Assembly: GCF_027244095.1 (NCBI RefSeq)
Contig: NC_069659.1
Location: 92,607,501-92,671,500 of the forward strand
Reading direction: 5' to 3'
Length of the DNA stretch: 64,000 nucleotides
Source: Hemicordylus capensis
Taxonomy: Eukaryota > Chordata > Lepidosauria > Squamata > Cordylidae
The position numbers and the translations under genes were made by a program. The notes under the pieces were generated by a model that was not told where the DNA came from, ran no database searches, and worked only from the letters and a program-made list of their open reading frames with translations. The first letter of the stretch is position 1. Each line of letters opens with the position of its first letter. Shown piece after piece: positions 34,487 through 44,776 of this stretch.

Positions 34487-35102
34487 ACTATCTGATGGAT
34501 TACAACCTCCTTATCTTCTGGGGGAGTGTGATACAGTCGAATTATATGGGAATTTTTCTAATCTATCTTTGGCGACGCAGGTGGATACCCAGTCTAGTCT
34601 AGTTTCTAATCTGCAAAAACTGAAGTCTCTGGACTCCGATATTCTGCATTCCATGGAAGCGCTGACTGGTTTTATCCCTAAGAATTCGCTGTTAGTTTCT
34701 AACCCAATCAGCTCAAGGGGATTGTCGGATGAAGTAGATGGGATTGGATTAATAGTGGGTTCACTCCTGAAGGATGGTTTATGGACCAATGTTTCCAAGC
34801 TAACATCTCTTCAGGCTATACTATTAGAAAACAGGAATCAAAAGAAGAAGATTTCTCCAGAGGAAAGTGCAAGCAATATTATTCCAACTATCTCTCCAGA
34901 GGAAAGTGCAAGCAATATTATTCCATCTATTCATTCACAGGAGAATAAGTCCAATTCCTCCCGCTTGAAGGATCATCCGAGTAGCTTGGCTACTGCTGAC
35001 CTACATCATTTGAGACAGACTAAAATCACAAACTTTCTATTTCCTTTGGAAAAGATTTCAGGAAGTTCTTTTAATGTAGCCAATTCCCACTCACAGCAAT
35101 GA
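34470..35102 (+). CDS. Second LINE frame (start of ORF2?), 210 aa
   Basis: An ATG at 34470 overlaps the end of the preceding frame in another phase; the frame stays open to a TGA at 35100-35102. It holds a 13-residue tandem duplication (ISPEESASNIIPT/S) encoded at 34851-34928 and a Ser/Gln-rich end. The same phase continues past the TGA into the endonuclease, so this may be the N-terminal part of ORF2 with one nonsense codon, or a separate small ORF. No catalytic motif lies inside it. Confidence 0.45.
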   Translation: MLPVGELSDGLQPPYLLGECDTVELYGNFSNLSLATQVDTQSSLVSNLQKLKSLDSDILHSMEALTGFIPKNSLLVSNPISSRGLSDEVDGIGLIVGSLLKDGLWTNVSKLTSLQAILLENRNQKKKISPEESASNIIPTISPEESASNIIPSIHSQENKSNSSRLKDHPSSLATADLHHLRQTKITNFLFPLEKISGSSFNVANSHSQQ

Positions 35103-35111
35103 CAGTCCCAG

Positions 35112-35716
35112 GTGGTCTTGGCCAAACTGAAGCATTTGAACTCAACATCTGGGGATGTACTGCTAGAAGGGAGTGTGGGAGGCTCTTTAGAGGTGGAACC
35201 CTCGGCAGCACAGCCCACAGCAGGAAATGGTGTGGGTTCCTCACTCTTGGAGTCTTCGACCAAACAGCTCTTTCCTGCTTGCTCAAAGACTTGTTGTCCG
35301 AGCGGTGAACATTCAACTTGGAAAATTCTTGGCTGGAATATTGCCAGGTGGAATGGGAAGAGTAATGATGCAGAGTTTATTACTTTTATCCAACAGTGGG
35401 ACATTTTAGTGTTTCAGGAGACCTGGACAAAAGAAGAGATCAGTATCAGTGGCTATACCATTTGTTCACTGAAAGCCCACTCGGACACTAATAGAGGAAG
35501 GCTGGCTTAGTATGTTGTATATCGCTAGCCTTGAACGTAGAATCCACCCGACTAGCTGACCTTCCTCCTTATGCCATGGCAATTTTGATCAAGGCTAGGA
35601 GTGGAGACGTGTTATTGATCAACATTTATTTGCCTCCTGGTCAATCAGTTAATTCCACTATTATTATTTGGGAACAGTTTTTAAATATGATTTTAACTGA
35701 GTTTAAAGAGTTTTAA
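35112..35716 (+). pseudogene. LINE APE-type endonuclease fragment
   Basis: A frame ending at 35510 carries KILGWNIARWNG, FIQQWDILVFQETW and ISGYTI, typical of the start of an APE-like endonuclease (the catalytic Glu lies in QETW). A second frame at 35531-35716 continues with AILIKARSGDVLLINIYLPP, then stops. The rest of the endonuclease and all of the reverse transcriptase are absent. The copy is a dead 5' fragment; frames shift near 35510. Confidence 0.7.
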
Positions 35717-35840
35717 TATGTTCTAATGTGTTGTGTGTTCTTATTTAATGTTTTAATGTTGTGTTGTGAGCTGCCCAGAGAACAGTTTGTTATGGGACAG
35801 CTAACAAAGTTTATTATTATGTATTTATTATTTTACCTAG
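35717..35840 (+). mobile_element. LINE 3'-end fragment
   Basis: Contains GTGAGCTGCCCAGAGAAC and an AAAGTTTATTATTATGTATT tail, like the terminus of an L2/CR1-like LINE. It directly follows the truncated endonuclease, so it marks a deletion joint or a separate insertion. Confidence 0.45.
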
Positions 35841-36285
35841 TAAGTTTGGGTTCTAAGAGATATTAGCCCTGTTCCCATGATTATACAGGATACACTGAAC
35901 ACATGGAGGAAGGAGAGGGGACCATGGTGACAGTCCCCAAGACCTCCACGCATTTCAAGGTTACTGGCAGTGATTTTTAATTGTCCTATTTGTTTTTTGG
36001 AAAGTGTGTGTGGGGTGTGTGTGTGTCTTTTTCTTTGAACTATTTTAAATTGAAAAGAGTGGCAGAACTGCTTTTGACAGCTGCCTCTGGCAACAACCAT
36101 GTTTTCCCTCCATAGTAACTTAGACCAACCCAGGGCACTGTGGGAGAAAAAGCATGGCAATCACCAGTGGCCACCAAAAGAGCTCTACAGTTCCCTTCAA
36201 TTTTAAACAGTTTAAAGAAGAATAAGAAGATCCCACTACACTCCTGCTACACTCCAAGGGTTTCAAAACAAATGGGGATCCCAAC

Positions 36286-38281
36286 TAGGGGTGTGCAATT
36301 CGGATTTTGGGGTGATTCGGCTCAGACCCGAGCCGAATCACCCCCGTTCTGTTTTGTGCCCGAATCTGGGTCACCCGAATCACCCTTGATTCGGTTCGGA
36401 TTCGGATTTAACCCGAATCTGAATCGATTCGGGGGGGTAAAAAGGGGCCCAGGGGCAAAATTTTGGGGTGGGGTGGTAGTGCCCAATGGGTAGAGTCTAC
36501 CACCCCAATTTCAGGGGGATTGGGCAAAGTCCTGATTTTTTGTGAATTTTTAAAGTTTTAGTGACTTTGGGGCAGTTCGGGGGCATAGCATGGGATTTGG
36601 GCAAAAGGAGTGGGGTGGGGTGGTAGCGCCTAATGAGTGCAGGCTACCACCCCAATTTCAGGGGGATTGGGCAAAGGGCTGATTTTTGGTAAATTTCTGA
36701 AAATTTCATGTCTTTGGGGCAGATTGGGGCATATTGGGGCAGAAAGTGGGGGCTGGGGCAGAATAGTGGGGTGGGGTGGTAGTGCCTAATGGGTGCAGGC
36801 TACCACCCCAATTTCAGGGGGTTTGGACAAAGGGGTGATTTTTTGAGAATTTTTGAAGTTTTGGTGACTTTGGGGCAGTTTGGGGGCAGAAAGTTGATCT
36901 GCCCCAAAAGAGTGGGGTGGGATGGTAGTGCCTAATGGGTGGAGGCTACCACACCAATTTCAGGGGGATTGGGCAGAGGGCTGATTTTTTGAGAATTTTT
37001 GAAGTTTGGGTGTCTTTGGGGCAGATTGGGGGCAGAAAGTGGATCTGCCCCAAAGGAGTGGGGTGGGCTGGTAGATAGTGCCTGATGGCTGGAGGCTACC
37101 ACCCATCCCCAATTTAAGAGTGATTGGGCAGAGGGGTGAATTATGGTGAATTTATTTGTATGAGGTTTGTCTTCATAAGGTGAAGTGTGCTAAAGTGATT
37201 ACTTCCTCATATTATTCATAGTAAAGGAAAGTGTGAAAAAGTGAAAGTGGGGTCATGAGAGTTGTTTAATTGAAAAAAATCTCATTTGCTATGATAGAAT
37301 GAGAATTCACACCTCAGAAAAAACTTCTGAGGTGTGAATTCTCATTCTATCATAGCAAATGAGATTTTTTTCAATTAAACAACTCTCATGACCCCACTTT
37401 CACTTTTTCACACTTTCCTTTACTATGAATAATATGAGGAAGTAATCACTTTAGCACACTTCACCTTATGAAGACAAACCTCATACAAATAAATTCACCA
37501 TAATTCACCCCTCTGCCCAATCACTCTTAAATTGGGGATGGGTGGTAGCCTCCAGCCATCAGGCACTATCTACCAGCCCACCCCACTCCTTTGGGGCAGA
37601 TCCACTTTCTGCCCCCAATCTGCCCCAAAGACACCCAAACTTCAAAAATTCTCAAAAAATCAGCCCTCTGCCCAATCCCCCTGAAATTGGTGTGGTAGCC
37701 TGCACCCATTAGGCACTACCACCCCACCCCACTCTTTTGGGGCAGATCCACTTTCTGCCCCCAAACTGCCCCAAAGTCACCAAAACTTCAAAAATTCTCA
37801 AAAAATCACCCCTTTGTCCAAACCCCCTGAAATTGGGGTGGTAGCCTGCACCCATTAGGCACTACCAACCCACACCACTATTCTTCCCCAGGCCCCACTT
37901 TCTGCCCCAATATGCCCCAATCTGCCCCAAAGACATGAAATTTTCAGAAATTTACCAAAAATCAGCCCTTTGCCCAATCTTCCTGAAATTGGGCTGGTAG
38001 CCTGCACCCATTAGGCGCTACCACCCCACCCCACTCCTTTTGCCCAGATCCCATGATATGCCCCCGAACTGCCCCAAAGTCACTAAAACTTTAAAAAATC
38101 GCCAAAAATCAACCATGAACCGAATCACCCGAATTTTTTTTGCCCGAAATTCGGGTGATTCGGCTCGTGTCCGAAAAAATTCGGGGGACATCGGGGGTGA
38201 TTCGGTTCGGCCCCGAATCACCCGAAATTGTTCGTTTCGGGCACAGATCGTTCTGTGCCCGAAATTTTTTGCACATCCCTA
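36286..38281. mobile_element. Giant (2.0 kb) hAT-like foldback element
   Basis: Starts TAGGGGTGTGCAATTCGG and ends TTTTTTGCACATCCCTA. Flanked by ATCCCAAC at 36278-36285 and 38282-38289, a perfect 8-bp duplication. Two arms of about 1.0 kb meet at 37319/37325 with a loop of about 5 nt; the inner several hundred bases pair without a mismatch that I can find. Each arm carries about five ~145-bp tandem units. It encodes no transposase, so it would need one in trans. Confidence 0.93.
36460..37140. repeat. Tandem ~145-bp units in the left arm of the giant foldback
   Basis: GGTGGTAG recurs near 36473, 36620, 36777, 36923 and, as GCTGGTAG, near 37067. Each unit reads GGTGGTAG…CTACCACC (a small hairpin), AATTTCAGGGGGATTGGGCA, a TTTTTGAAGTTT block and CTTTGGGGCAG. 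The right arm (about 37505-38045) holds the inverse set. Confidence 0.88.
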
Positions 38282-38438
38282 ATCCCAACATACCATATTA
38301 TTATTATACCAGAATTAATGAAAAATGGGCCAAATGGGGCTCATGTGGCACATTTTTCCTTTTGTTCCAAAATGAATGCACACCACTGTTGAGAACCAAG
38401 CCAAATACTTCTTGGATAGCCTTCCCACTTCCTGGTTG

Positions 38439-38480
<42 letters not shown>
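38439..38480. repeat. (AT)n microsatellite
   Basis: A pure AT run of about 40 bp followed by ACACACACAT. Confidence 0.95.
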
Positions 38481-38481
<1 letters not shown>

Positions 38482-38484
38482 CAA

Positions 38485-38955
38485 ACACACACATATTTCA
38501 GCCTTAAGGCAGTAAGTGACCTCTACGTCCAAGTATTTCTTGAGTTCATGTTTCTGTTGTACACAGACAAGGCAAAGATTTAGACTTAGATAATAATGCT
38601 ATGTATGCTTGGACAGATATTTTAGTGACTTGTCTCTTCATGGCATGTTTAGATTGAGAGGCAGATAGTTTATAAAGGCATCCACTATGCCCAAACAATT
38701 TGGTGAAGATTTGACATGCGAGAGCTGCCAGGTAGCAAAAGAAGCAATGCCATTGAGCTTTCAGGCTAAACAGTTTGCACAATTTCTGCTTCTCCAAAGC
38801 CACAATGCTTAGGTAATTCTGAAGCACTAGCATGGAGGGAAATTTCCACCACTTCGGTCTTTCTAAACAATGTGAATAGAACTTGATTTAGAAGGTCAGA
38901 ATGGCACAAATTCCATTTGAGTTGTACTATTTCTTGCAAGCGTCTGCATGCCCAG
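38485..38955. other. Unassigned intergenic sequence
   Basis: The minus strand is open for 95 codons (38833-38546) but resembles no family I know. No repeat boundary was seen. Confidence 0.3.
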
Positions 38956-38956
38956 T

Positions 38957-39265
38957 CATAGGAACATAGGAAGCTGCCATATACTGAGTCAGACCATTGG
39001 TCTATCTAGCTCAGTATTGTCTTCACAGACTGGCAGCGGCTTCTCCAAGGGTGCAGGCAGGAATCTCTCTCAGCCCGATCTTGGAGAAGCCAAGGAGGGA
39101 ACTTGAAACCTTCTGCTCTTCCCAGAGCGGCTTCATCCCCTGAGGGGAATATCTTGCAGTGCTCACACATCAAGTCTCCCATTCATATGCAACCAGAACA
39201 GACCCTGCTTAGCTATGGGGACAAGTCATGCTTGCTACCACAAGACCAGCTCTCCTCTCCTACAG
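38957..39265 (-). mobile_element. Composite SINE (tRNA-like + 5S-like + LINE-like tail), antisense
   Basis: Read on the minus strand: a tRNA-like head (GAGCTGGTCTTGTGGTAGCA), then AGCTAAGCAGGGTC (complement of 39201-39214) and GAATGGGAGAC, which follow the box A and box C order of vertebrate 5S rRNA. A long middle follows, then the tail GAGCTAGATAGACCAATGGT…GCAGCTTCCTATGTTCCT. A near-identical second copy lies at 39415-39716. Confidence 0.8.
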
Positions 39266-39357
39266 GTCCTGGTGGTTTGGTTTGGTTTTTAAAGAGATAG
39301 ACTATAGCTTTGTCTCTTTTCCAAGTCCCCCCTCCCACTACTCATAAATAATTGCAT

Positions 39358-40040
39358 ACAGACTAACATCCAGACTAATGAACCAACAGTGCTATGGGCG
39401 AAGCACCAGTGTACATAGGGACATAGGAAGCTGACGTATACTGTGTCAGACTATTGGTCTATCTAACTCAGTACCATCTACACAGACTGGCAGTGGCTTC
39501 TCCAAGGCTGCAAGCAGGAATCTCTCTCAGCCCTATCTTGGAGATGCCAGGGAGGGAACTTGGAACCTTCTGCTATTCCCATAGTGGCTCCATCCCCTGA
39601 GGGGAATATCTTACAGTGCTCACATGAGGTCTCCCATTCGAATGCAAACAGGGCAGACCCTGCTTAGCTAGGGGGACAAATCATGCTTGCTATCACAAGA
39701 CCAGCTCTCCTCTCAGTGTGTAGTACCAGTGCTTCTGAAGAGTTCCAGATTAACACTGCATTGGTGCTTGTGTATGGGGGAGGTGGATTTCAATGGCTTC
39801 CGCTTCCCCTTCTTATGGAAGCATTATGCTACCCAAAAATATGTCTCTGAAGACCACACAACCCTCAGGGAATAACTTTGCAAGGTACAAAGTGCATCCA
39901 GGGGAAGGGGAGGTTGTTGAAAAAATCTGCCCTCCACCATACAATCACCAGTACAGCATTAATCTGACTCTTCAGAAGCAGTGATGCTATACTGGTGTTT
40001 CTCTCATAGCACCAGCATGGTGTTTGTCTAGATGTCAGCC
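39358..40040. mobile_element. Foldback MITE interrupted by a composite SINE
   Basis: The left arm (ACATCCAGACTAATG…GCACCAGTG, then 39725-39800) is mirrored on the right (…CAGCATTAATCTGACTCTTC, CACCAGCATGGTG, CTAGATGTCAG) up to about 40040. The SINE at 39415-39716 sits inside the left arm. Ends approximate. Confidence 0.55.
39415..39716 (-). mobile_element. Composite SINE (tRNA-like + 5S-like + tail), antisense
   Basis: Second copy of the 38957 family, with the 5S-like GACCCTGCTTAGCT (complement strand) at 39656-39669. Inserted in a foldback element; CCAGTGTA-like sequence flanks both sides. Confidence 0.8.
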
Positions 40041-40284
40041 AATGTTCTGACATAGTGCTTTGTCTCTGCTTTCTCATAACTCTGTATCAGGGTGCTGGAT
40101 GACTAACAACATTTCTGTAGAAATGTTTCCTTACTGTAGAAAAGCATTTCCTTACTGAGTGGAGTGAAGGGGAACTTGCATTGTTGCTAAGTAGCAGGCA
40201 GGCATTGTTAAGGTAGCACAAGCTCTATAGCTCCAAGGTGTTTGTCAGTCAGCTTTATTTTATTGATGTAACTTGTTCATACAT

Positions 40285-40435
40285 GATCTAGAATGAGGAG
40301 TGAGAAGTGAAGTGACCAATTTGCAGATGGTACCAAATTATTCAGGATGATGAAAGTCCAAGTAGACTGCAAAAAGCTCCAAACGAATCTCTCCATACTG
40401 GGTAAATGGACAACAAGATGTAAGCTAATTCCAAC
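40285..40435 (+). mobile_element. CR1 LINE fragment
   Basis: AATTTGCAGATGGTACCAAA…TCAGGATGATGAAAGTCCAA matches the reverse-transcriptase region (FADGTKL-like) of the CR1 at 42576. Short internal fragment. Confidence 0.65.
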
Positions 40436-41700
40436 ATTATGGTTAATTACTATATTTTCTTACCAAGAATCCATTGGGTAATACCATTTTTCACAAATGG
40501 AAGGAGTGGGGCAGGAACCTAAAAGGGTGCAGAATGTCTAGCTAAACAGAAACATATTTTTTTTGCTCCCTGCCGCCTCGGTGGCTCTCCGTGCTGCCTC
40601 TGTTGCTCTCCCCGCCTCTTCCCCACAGAAAGCAGCTGGGTGCAGGCTTTCAAATTTCCTTTTTACAAGGATCTTTCTGAAGTGTGGGCTCTAGCCAGGT
40701 GCAGGCAGTTGCCATGGGTTGGACTATGAACAAAAATACAGTATGTAAAGCTCATTCCTATATTATGGCTGCCACAAAGGAAGCTGTTTGTAGCTGCACT
40801 GTCTGAGAACCACTCATCCTTTCTATCATCCATCGCAAGGCCAGTGTCAGGGTTCAGTATCATTGGGCAGCTAAGGGGCTGAAGGCCCACTGTTGATCCC
40901 TGAGACCACTTCTGTGCCATAGTCTTCATAGGGTACTGCCAAAGCGACTCTTTCAGACAGCCAGGTAGGAAGGGGCCCATGGAGGGCAGTTTGCTGAGGG
41001 CCCCCTAGAAACCTGGACGTGGCACTGGACCATCCACATCTCCTGGACACAGAAGGCCCAGAAGTATCACTCGGTACTGAGCACAGCCTCCTCAGTACAT
41101 AGTGACACTTCCCTTTTCCTTTGACCTTCTGCATTTGTTCTTTTGATAGGAGAAAACAGGACAGTTGCATCGGCTTGCAGAAGGGGTTGCGTTTTAATTC
41201 TGAAGCCCACCACAGCAGCTGCAAGTTATGAAATATGGGGTGCTGCAAAGAGCAAGAAAACAAAAACTATGGTCCAGAGTACAACAACGTTTAAGAATTC
41301 CTGCTCGGATTTAAGTAAACAAGCAAGCCCTGTAATCAGCAGTGATTATACATACATGCTGATCTGTGGCAGTGGCAATGATGCAGCAGATCACTAAATG
41401 GGACTCATACTGGGAATAAAAGGCGTTTGCTGATGGTATTACACAACTAGGTTAAAGGTATGCAGCTCTGTGACATCTGTAATGTGACTCCTCAGCCAAT
41501 ATATATATATATATTTTTAAATCCCATTTCTGCCCATAATGTTCTACTTGTAAACACTTTGGATGAACCAATCTCATCCATCAGCTGTTATTTATATCAA
41601 TACTGGCCTGAAATTATGCTGTTTTTCTAGTCCTTCTTCAAGCATCTGTGTCCCTGAATTAGTATGGGTGAATACCAGAGTGCTATAGTGATATGCAGAT
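40436..41700. other. Intergenic, no recognised feature
   Basis: Mixed-composition sequence with a TATA run at 41501-41514. The open frames on the minus strand (41263-40663) look like no known family. Confidence 0.3.
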
Positions 41701-41704
41701 ATAA

Positions 41705-41962
41705 TGGCTGACATGATGCAAATGCTAATAGGGCTGCAGCAAAATCAGAAGGCAGCCCCCGAGGCTTTTAAAAACTGGCAGCTGTGCAAGCAGCATTGCC
41801 ACATGTATCCCCATTTTGGGGCAATGGGGATAAATCCAGTAGTGCTGCTTGCACAGCCTCTGGTTTTGGAAAGCATTGGAGCGATCTTCCGGCTTCCTTG
41901 CAGCTCCGCCACAGAGTCTTACAGCTCTATTAGCGTGCACATCATATCAGCTGCTGCCTATT
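41705..41962. mobile_element. Foldback MITE
   Basis: GGCTGACATGATGCAAATGC at the left is inverted at the right (GTGCACATCATATCAGC). The centre pairs GTGCAAGCAGCA with TGCTGCTTGCAC around ATCCCCATTTTGGGGCAATG. Same ends as the 30898 element. Confidence 0.65.
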
Positions 41963-42424
41963 ATATATAGAAACTCTCAACCTTGCACATGTAAATGAGG
42001 GCTGCCGTCTATCCTTTAAAAACCAAGCCAAGTGGGCTGGATTCCAGTCCAGCAGCAACACTGTGTTTTCAGCAGACAGGAGAGAGTACTAGAATGGAAT
42101 AGGTCTTTCTGGAAATGCTTCCCTCCTCTTTCCAGCAGCTGAGCAGCAACTATTGGCTATGGATTTGGGGGCTAGTTGCCTTCCTTGTAGCATATGACTT
42201 GCTTCACTTTCTTGTATTTTCTTGAGTTAGGCTTTGCTTCCCCCTTTGTCACCTCCTTTTGACAAAGTCTCTTACTTAAGGCTCCTGAATGACTTTAGCT
42301 GTCATAGGATATAGGAACAGGTCCTCTTACAGATTAGTAAGTGGTTAAACAACTGAAGTAAAAAGTAATGAAAGAGTAATGATATATATGAAGGTAGGGA
42401 TTTCCCCCTACCCCGCCTAATGTG

Positions 42425-42572
42425 AATCACATTTCAGTTACTTACACTGAACCTCATTTGCCATTTTGTTGCCTATTCACCCAATTTGGAGAGTTGCTTT
42501 TGGACCCCTTTACAGTCCATTTGAGTATTCACTATCCTAAAAATTTGGTGTCATTTGTAATTTGATCACTAA
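42425..42572 (-). mobile_element. CR1 LINE fragment, antisense
   Basis: CTGAACCTCATTTGCCATTT…CACTATCCTAAAAATTTGGT matches positions about 975-1080 of the first antisense CR1. Confidence 0.65.
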
Positions 42573-42725
42573 TGCACATTATTCAGAATGGAGGAAGGAA
42601 GGGGTTTCTCAAAAGATCTGCTTTGGGACTGGTGCTATTTAACATGGTCATAGATTACCTGGAATCACAGGCGAGTAGTAAAATGACAAAAGTGAAATGA
42701 CAAAAGATGACACCAGATTATTCAG

Positions 42726-43060
42726 GTAGCATTCTCACAACCAGAATGATTGTGGTTAAAGAATTAACCAAGATTGGCCAACCCTCGCACATTCCTGCAG
42801 TGCATGTCATGAGAACCTGGAATTTCTGGGCAATCCCTTATCTAAGTTAAAGTGATATGGTTAACCAACATTTAACCGGGATTGCTAACCAGGATCTGAT
42901 CCCAGTTGGTGATCCTTGTTAAATGCTGGTTTACAACAGCAATTTAACTGGGATTGCCCAGAAATCTTAGGTTCTCACAACACGTTCTGCAGGAGAATGT
43001 AAGGCTGGCTGACCACAGTTAATCTTTAACCACAATCATTCTGGTTGTGAGAATGTGGCC
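42726..43060. mobile_element. Foldback MITE inside CR1
   Basis: The ends GTAGCATTCTCACAACC and GGTTGTGAGAATGTGGCC are inverted. The arms contain GGGCAATCCC and AACCGGGATTG pairs around a centre near 42890. TCAG flanks both sides (42722-42725 and 43061-43064). The uninterrupted CR1 at 40334 reads TTATTCAGGATG across the empty site, which supports insertion here. Confidence 0.8.
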
Positions 43061-43150
43061 TCAGGATGGTCAAAACCCAAGTGGATTGCAAAGAGTTCCA
43101 AAATAATCTCTCCAATCAGCATGAACGGGTAACAAAATGGCAAATGAGGT

Positions 43151-43372
43151 TCTGTGTATTTATTTATTTACTTTACATTTATATTCCATTCTTCCTCCAA
43201 GGAGCCCAAAGTTAAGTTTCTCCTCACAACAACCCTGTGAAGTCGGTTAGGCTGAGAGAGAAGTGACTGGCCCAGAGTCACCCAGGAAGTATCATGGCTG
43301 AATGGGGTTTTGAACTCAGGTCTGCCTGGTCCTAGTCCAGCACTCTAACCACTACACCACACTGGAAGCAAA
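43151..43372 (-). mobile_element. tRNA-derived SINE (Squam1-like), antisense
   Basis: A TATTTATTTATTTAC tail complement, then CATTCTTCCTCCAAGGAGCC…CTCTAACCACTACACCACAC. Inserted in the CR1. Confidence 0.85.
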
Positions 43373-43606
43373 ACAAAATCTTAACTTATAATCTGATGGG
43401 GTCTGGATTGGTGGCAACCAATCAGGAAAGAAATCTTGGGGTTCTTGTTAGATAGTTGAATGAAAACATCAACTATGCAGCAGTCATGAAGAAGGCGAAT
43501 TCCATGCTAGGGATCATGAAGAAAGAATTGAAATGAAAACTGACAGTTAGGGATCACAATAAAGAAAGAACTGAAACTAAACCTGACAGTATCTTAACTG
43601 CTTTAT

Positions 43607-44776
43607 TCCAGGGATGCCCAATTTATTCCCTCTGTAATAAAGCTCTTTTCAGCCAAAGTACGAACACAGCTCCTATATGGAACTCAACTTGGCATGTACT
43701 CTAATTTCTCTAAGGTAGAAAGTGAGCAATATAAGTTCCTGAGGAACATTTTTCAGGTACCCCGGTATGTGCCCAGTGCTGTCCTTCGTCTGGAAGCAGG
43801 ACTGCTTAAATTAGAGGCCAGAGCATGGATTAATATCTTCAGATTCTGGCTGAAGCTGGTTTCTACTCTGCAGGCCTAGCTCCACTTGTATTAAAGGATA
43901 GCTGTCATTCCAGGTGGAAAAGAGAGCTGGATGAAGGGCTGCACCATTATGGTTTCTCCCCTCTTGCATTAATAACTCTGGAGTACAGGGGCGTAACAAG
44001 GCTGGAGTGGGCCCAGAGACAAAATTTTAAAATGGGCCCCTCGCTGATACACACACATACACACACACACATTTTGCATGTGACTTGCCTCTGGGGGGCC
44101 CCTTGAGGCGTGGGGGGCCCCAGGCAGCCGCCTCCCCTTGCCTAATAGTAGTTACGCCCCTGCTGGGGTATGAAAATGCCAAGGTCAAACTCAGCCAAAG
44201 AATATATGAGATGGAGCATCAAATTGATCAGGGTTCAATTGCCGTTGGTGTCCATTTGGGCAACCAAGTTCTGAGTTTCAACTCTGCCAGATACCTAAAC
44301 CAGATAATCATGCCAAAATGCCGCAAAGCTCTGACACAGGCGTGGTGCAATGCCTTGCAATCAGCAGTCCTGGAAGGGAGATATCAAAAAATCTCCTACA
44401 AAGAACATATTTGTCTCTGCAAATCGGGTGATATTGAAACAACGGCTCATGTGCTCCTCCACTGCCAATTTTACCAAGATATACAGTGTATATATATAAC
44501 TCCTTTTATTAATTGCCATCCAGGTTGTACAGACTCTTTTTATCTTGATTACCTTTTAAATGACCAGAATGACTTGAGATCCTATAATGTGGCTACGTTC
44601 AGTTTGATAGCCAGTAAAATCTGCCAAGAGTTCATTAAGAATCACTGTTAACTGATCTGTATGCTTAAGTATGTGCTTAACCTCTGTATTATAAATCTGT
44701 AGGTTATATAGGTTTTTGATGGACTTCTGTTTGTAAACTGTGCTGGTCTGTGATCATATTAAAGGAATTGAATTGA
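43607..44776 (+). mobile_element. 5'-truncated APE-type LINE with 13-bp target duplication
   Basis: Flanked by TTAACTGCTTTAT (43594-43606) and TTAACTACTTTAT (44777-44789), 12 of 13 identical. It encodes the end of a LINE polyprotein: QYKFLRNIFQVPRYVPSAVL, then after a MITE the motif CLCKSGDIETTAHVLLHC (a Cys/His cluster) and SLIASKICQEFIKNHC, followed by a 3' UTR ending AAAGGAATTGAATTGATT. Similar sequence (SKFLRAIF) recurs in the relic at 45700-48235. Clade not assigned. Confidence 0.85.
43986..44162. mobile_element. hAT-like MITE inside the LINE
   Basis: Starts CAGGGGCGTAACAAGG and ends TAGTAGTTACGCCCCTG. Flanks CTGGAGTA (43978-43985) and CTGGGGTA (44163-44170) match at 7 of 8. Contains a short CA run. 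Confidence 0.88.

Noticed and set aside
34511-34798. Minus-strand frame of 95 codons
   Set aside because: Antisense shadow of the LINE frame at 34470-35102.
36471-37070. CRISPR-like array
   Set aside because: The regular units are degenerate ~145-bp tandem repeats without unique spacers, inside a eukaryotic transposon.
38546-38833. Minus-strand 95-codon frame as a possible gene
   Set aside because: No recognisable domain, no splice context and no similarity to a family I know; left as unassigned.
39201-39214. Possible 5S rRNA gene
   Set aside because: Only the internal promoter part matches, it is embedded in a repeated SINE and the rest of 5S is missing.
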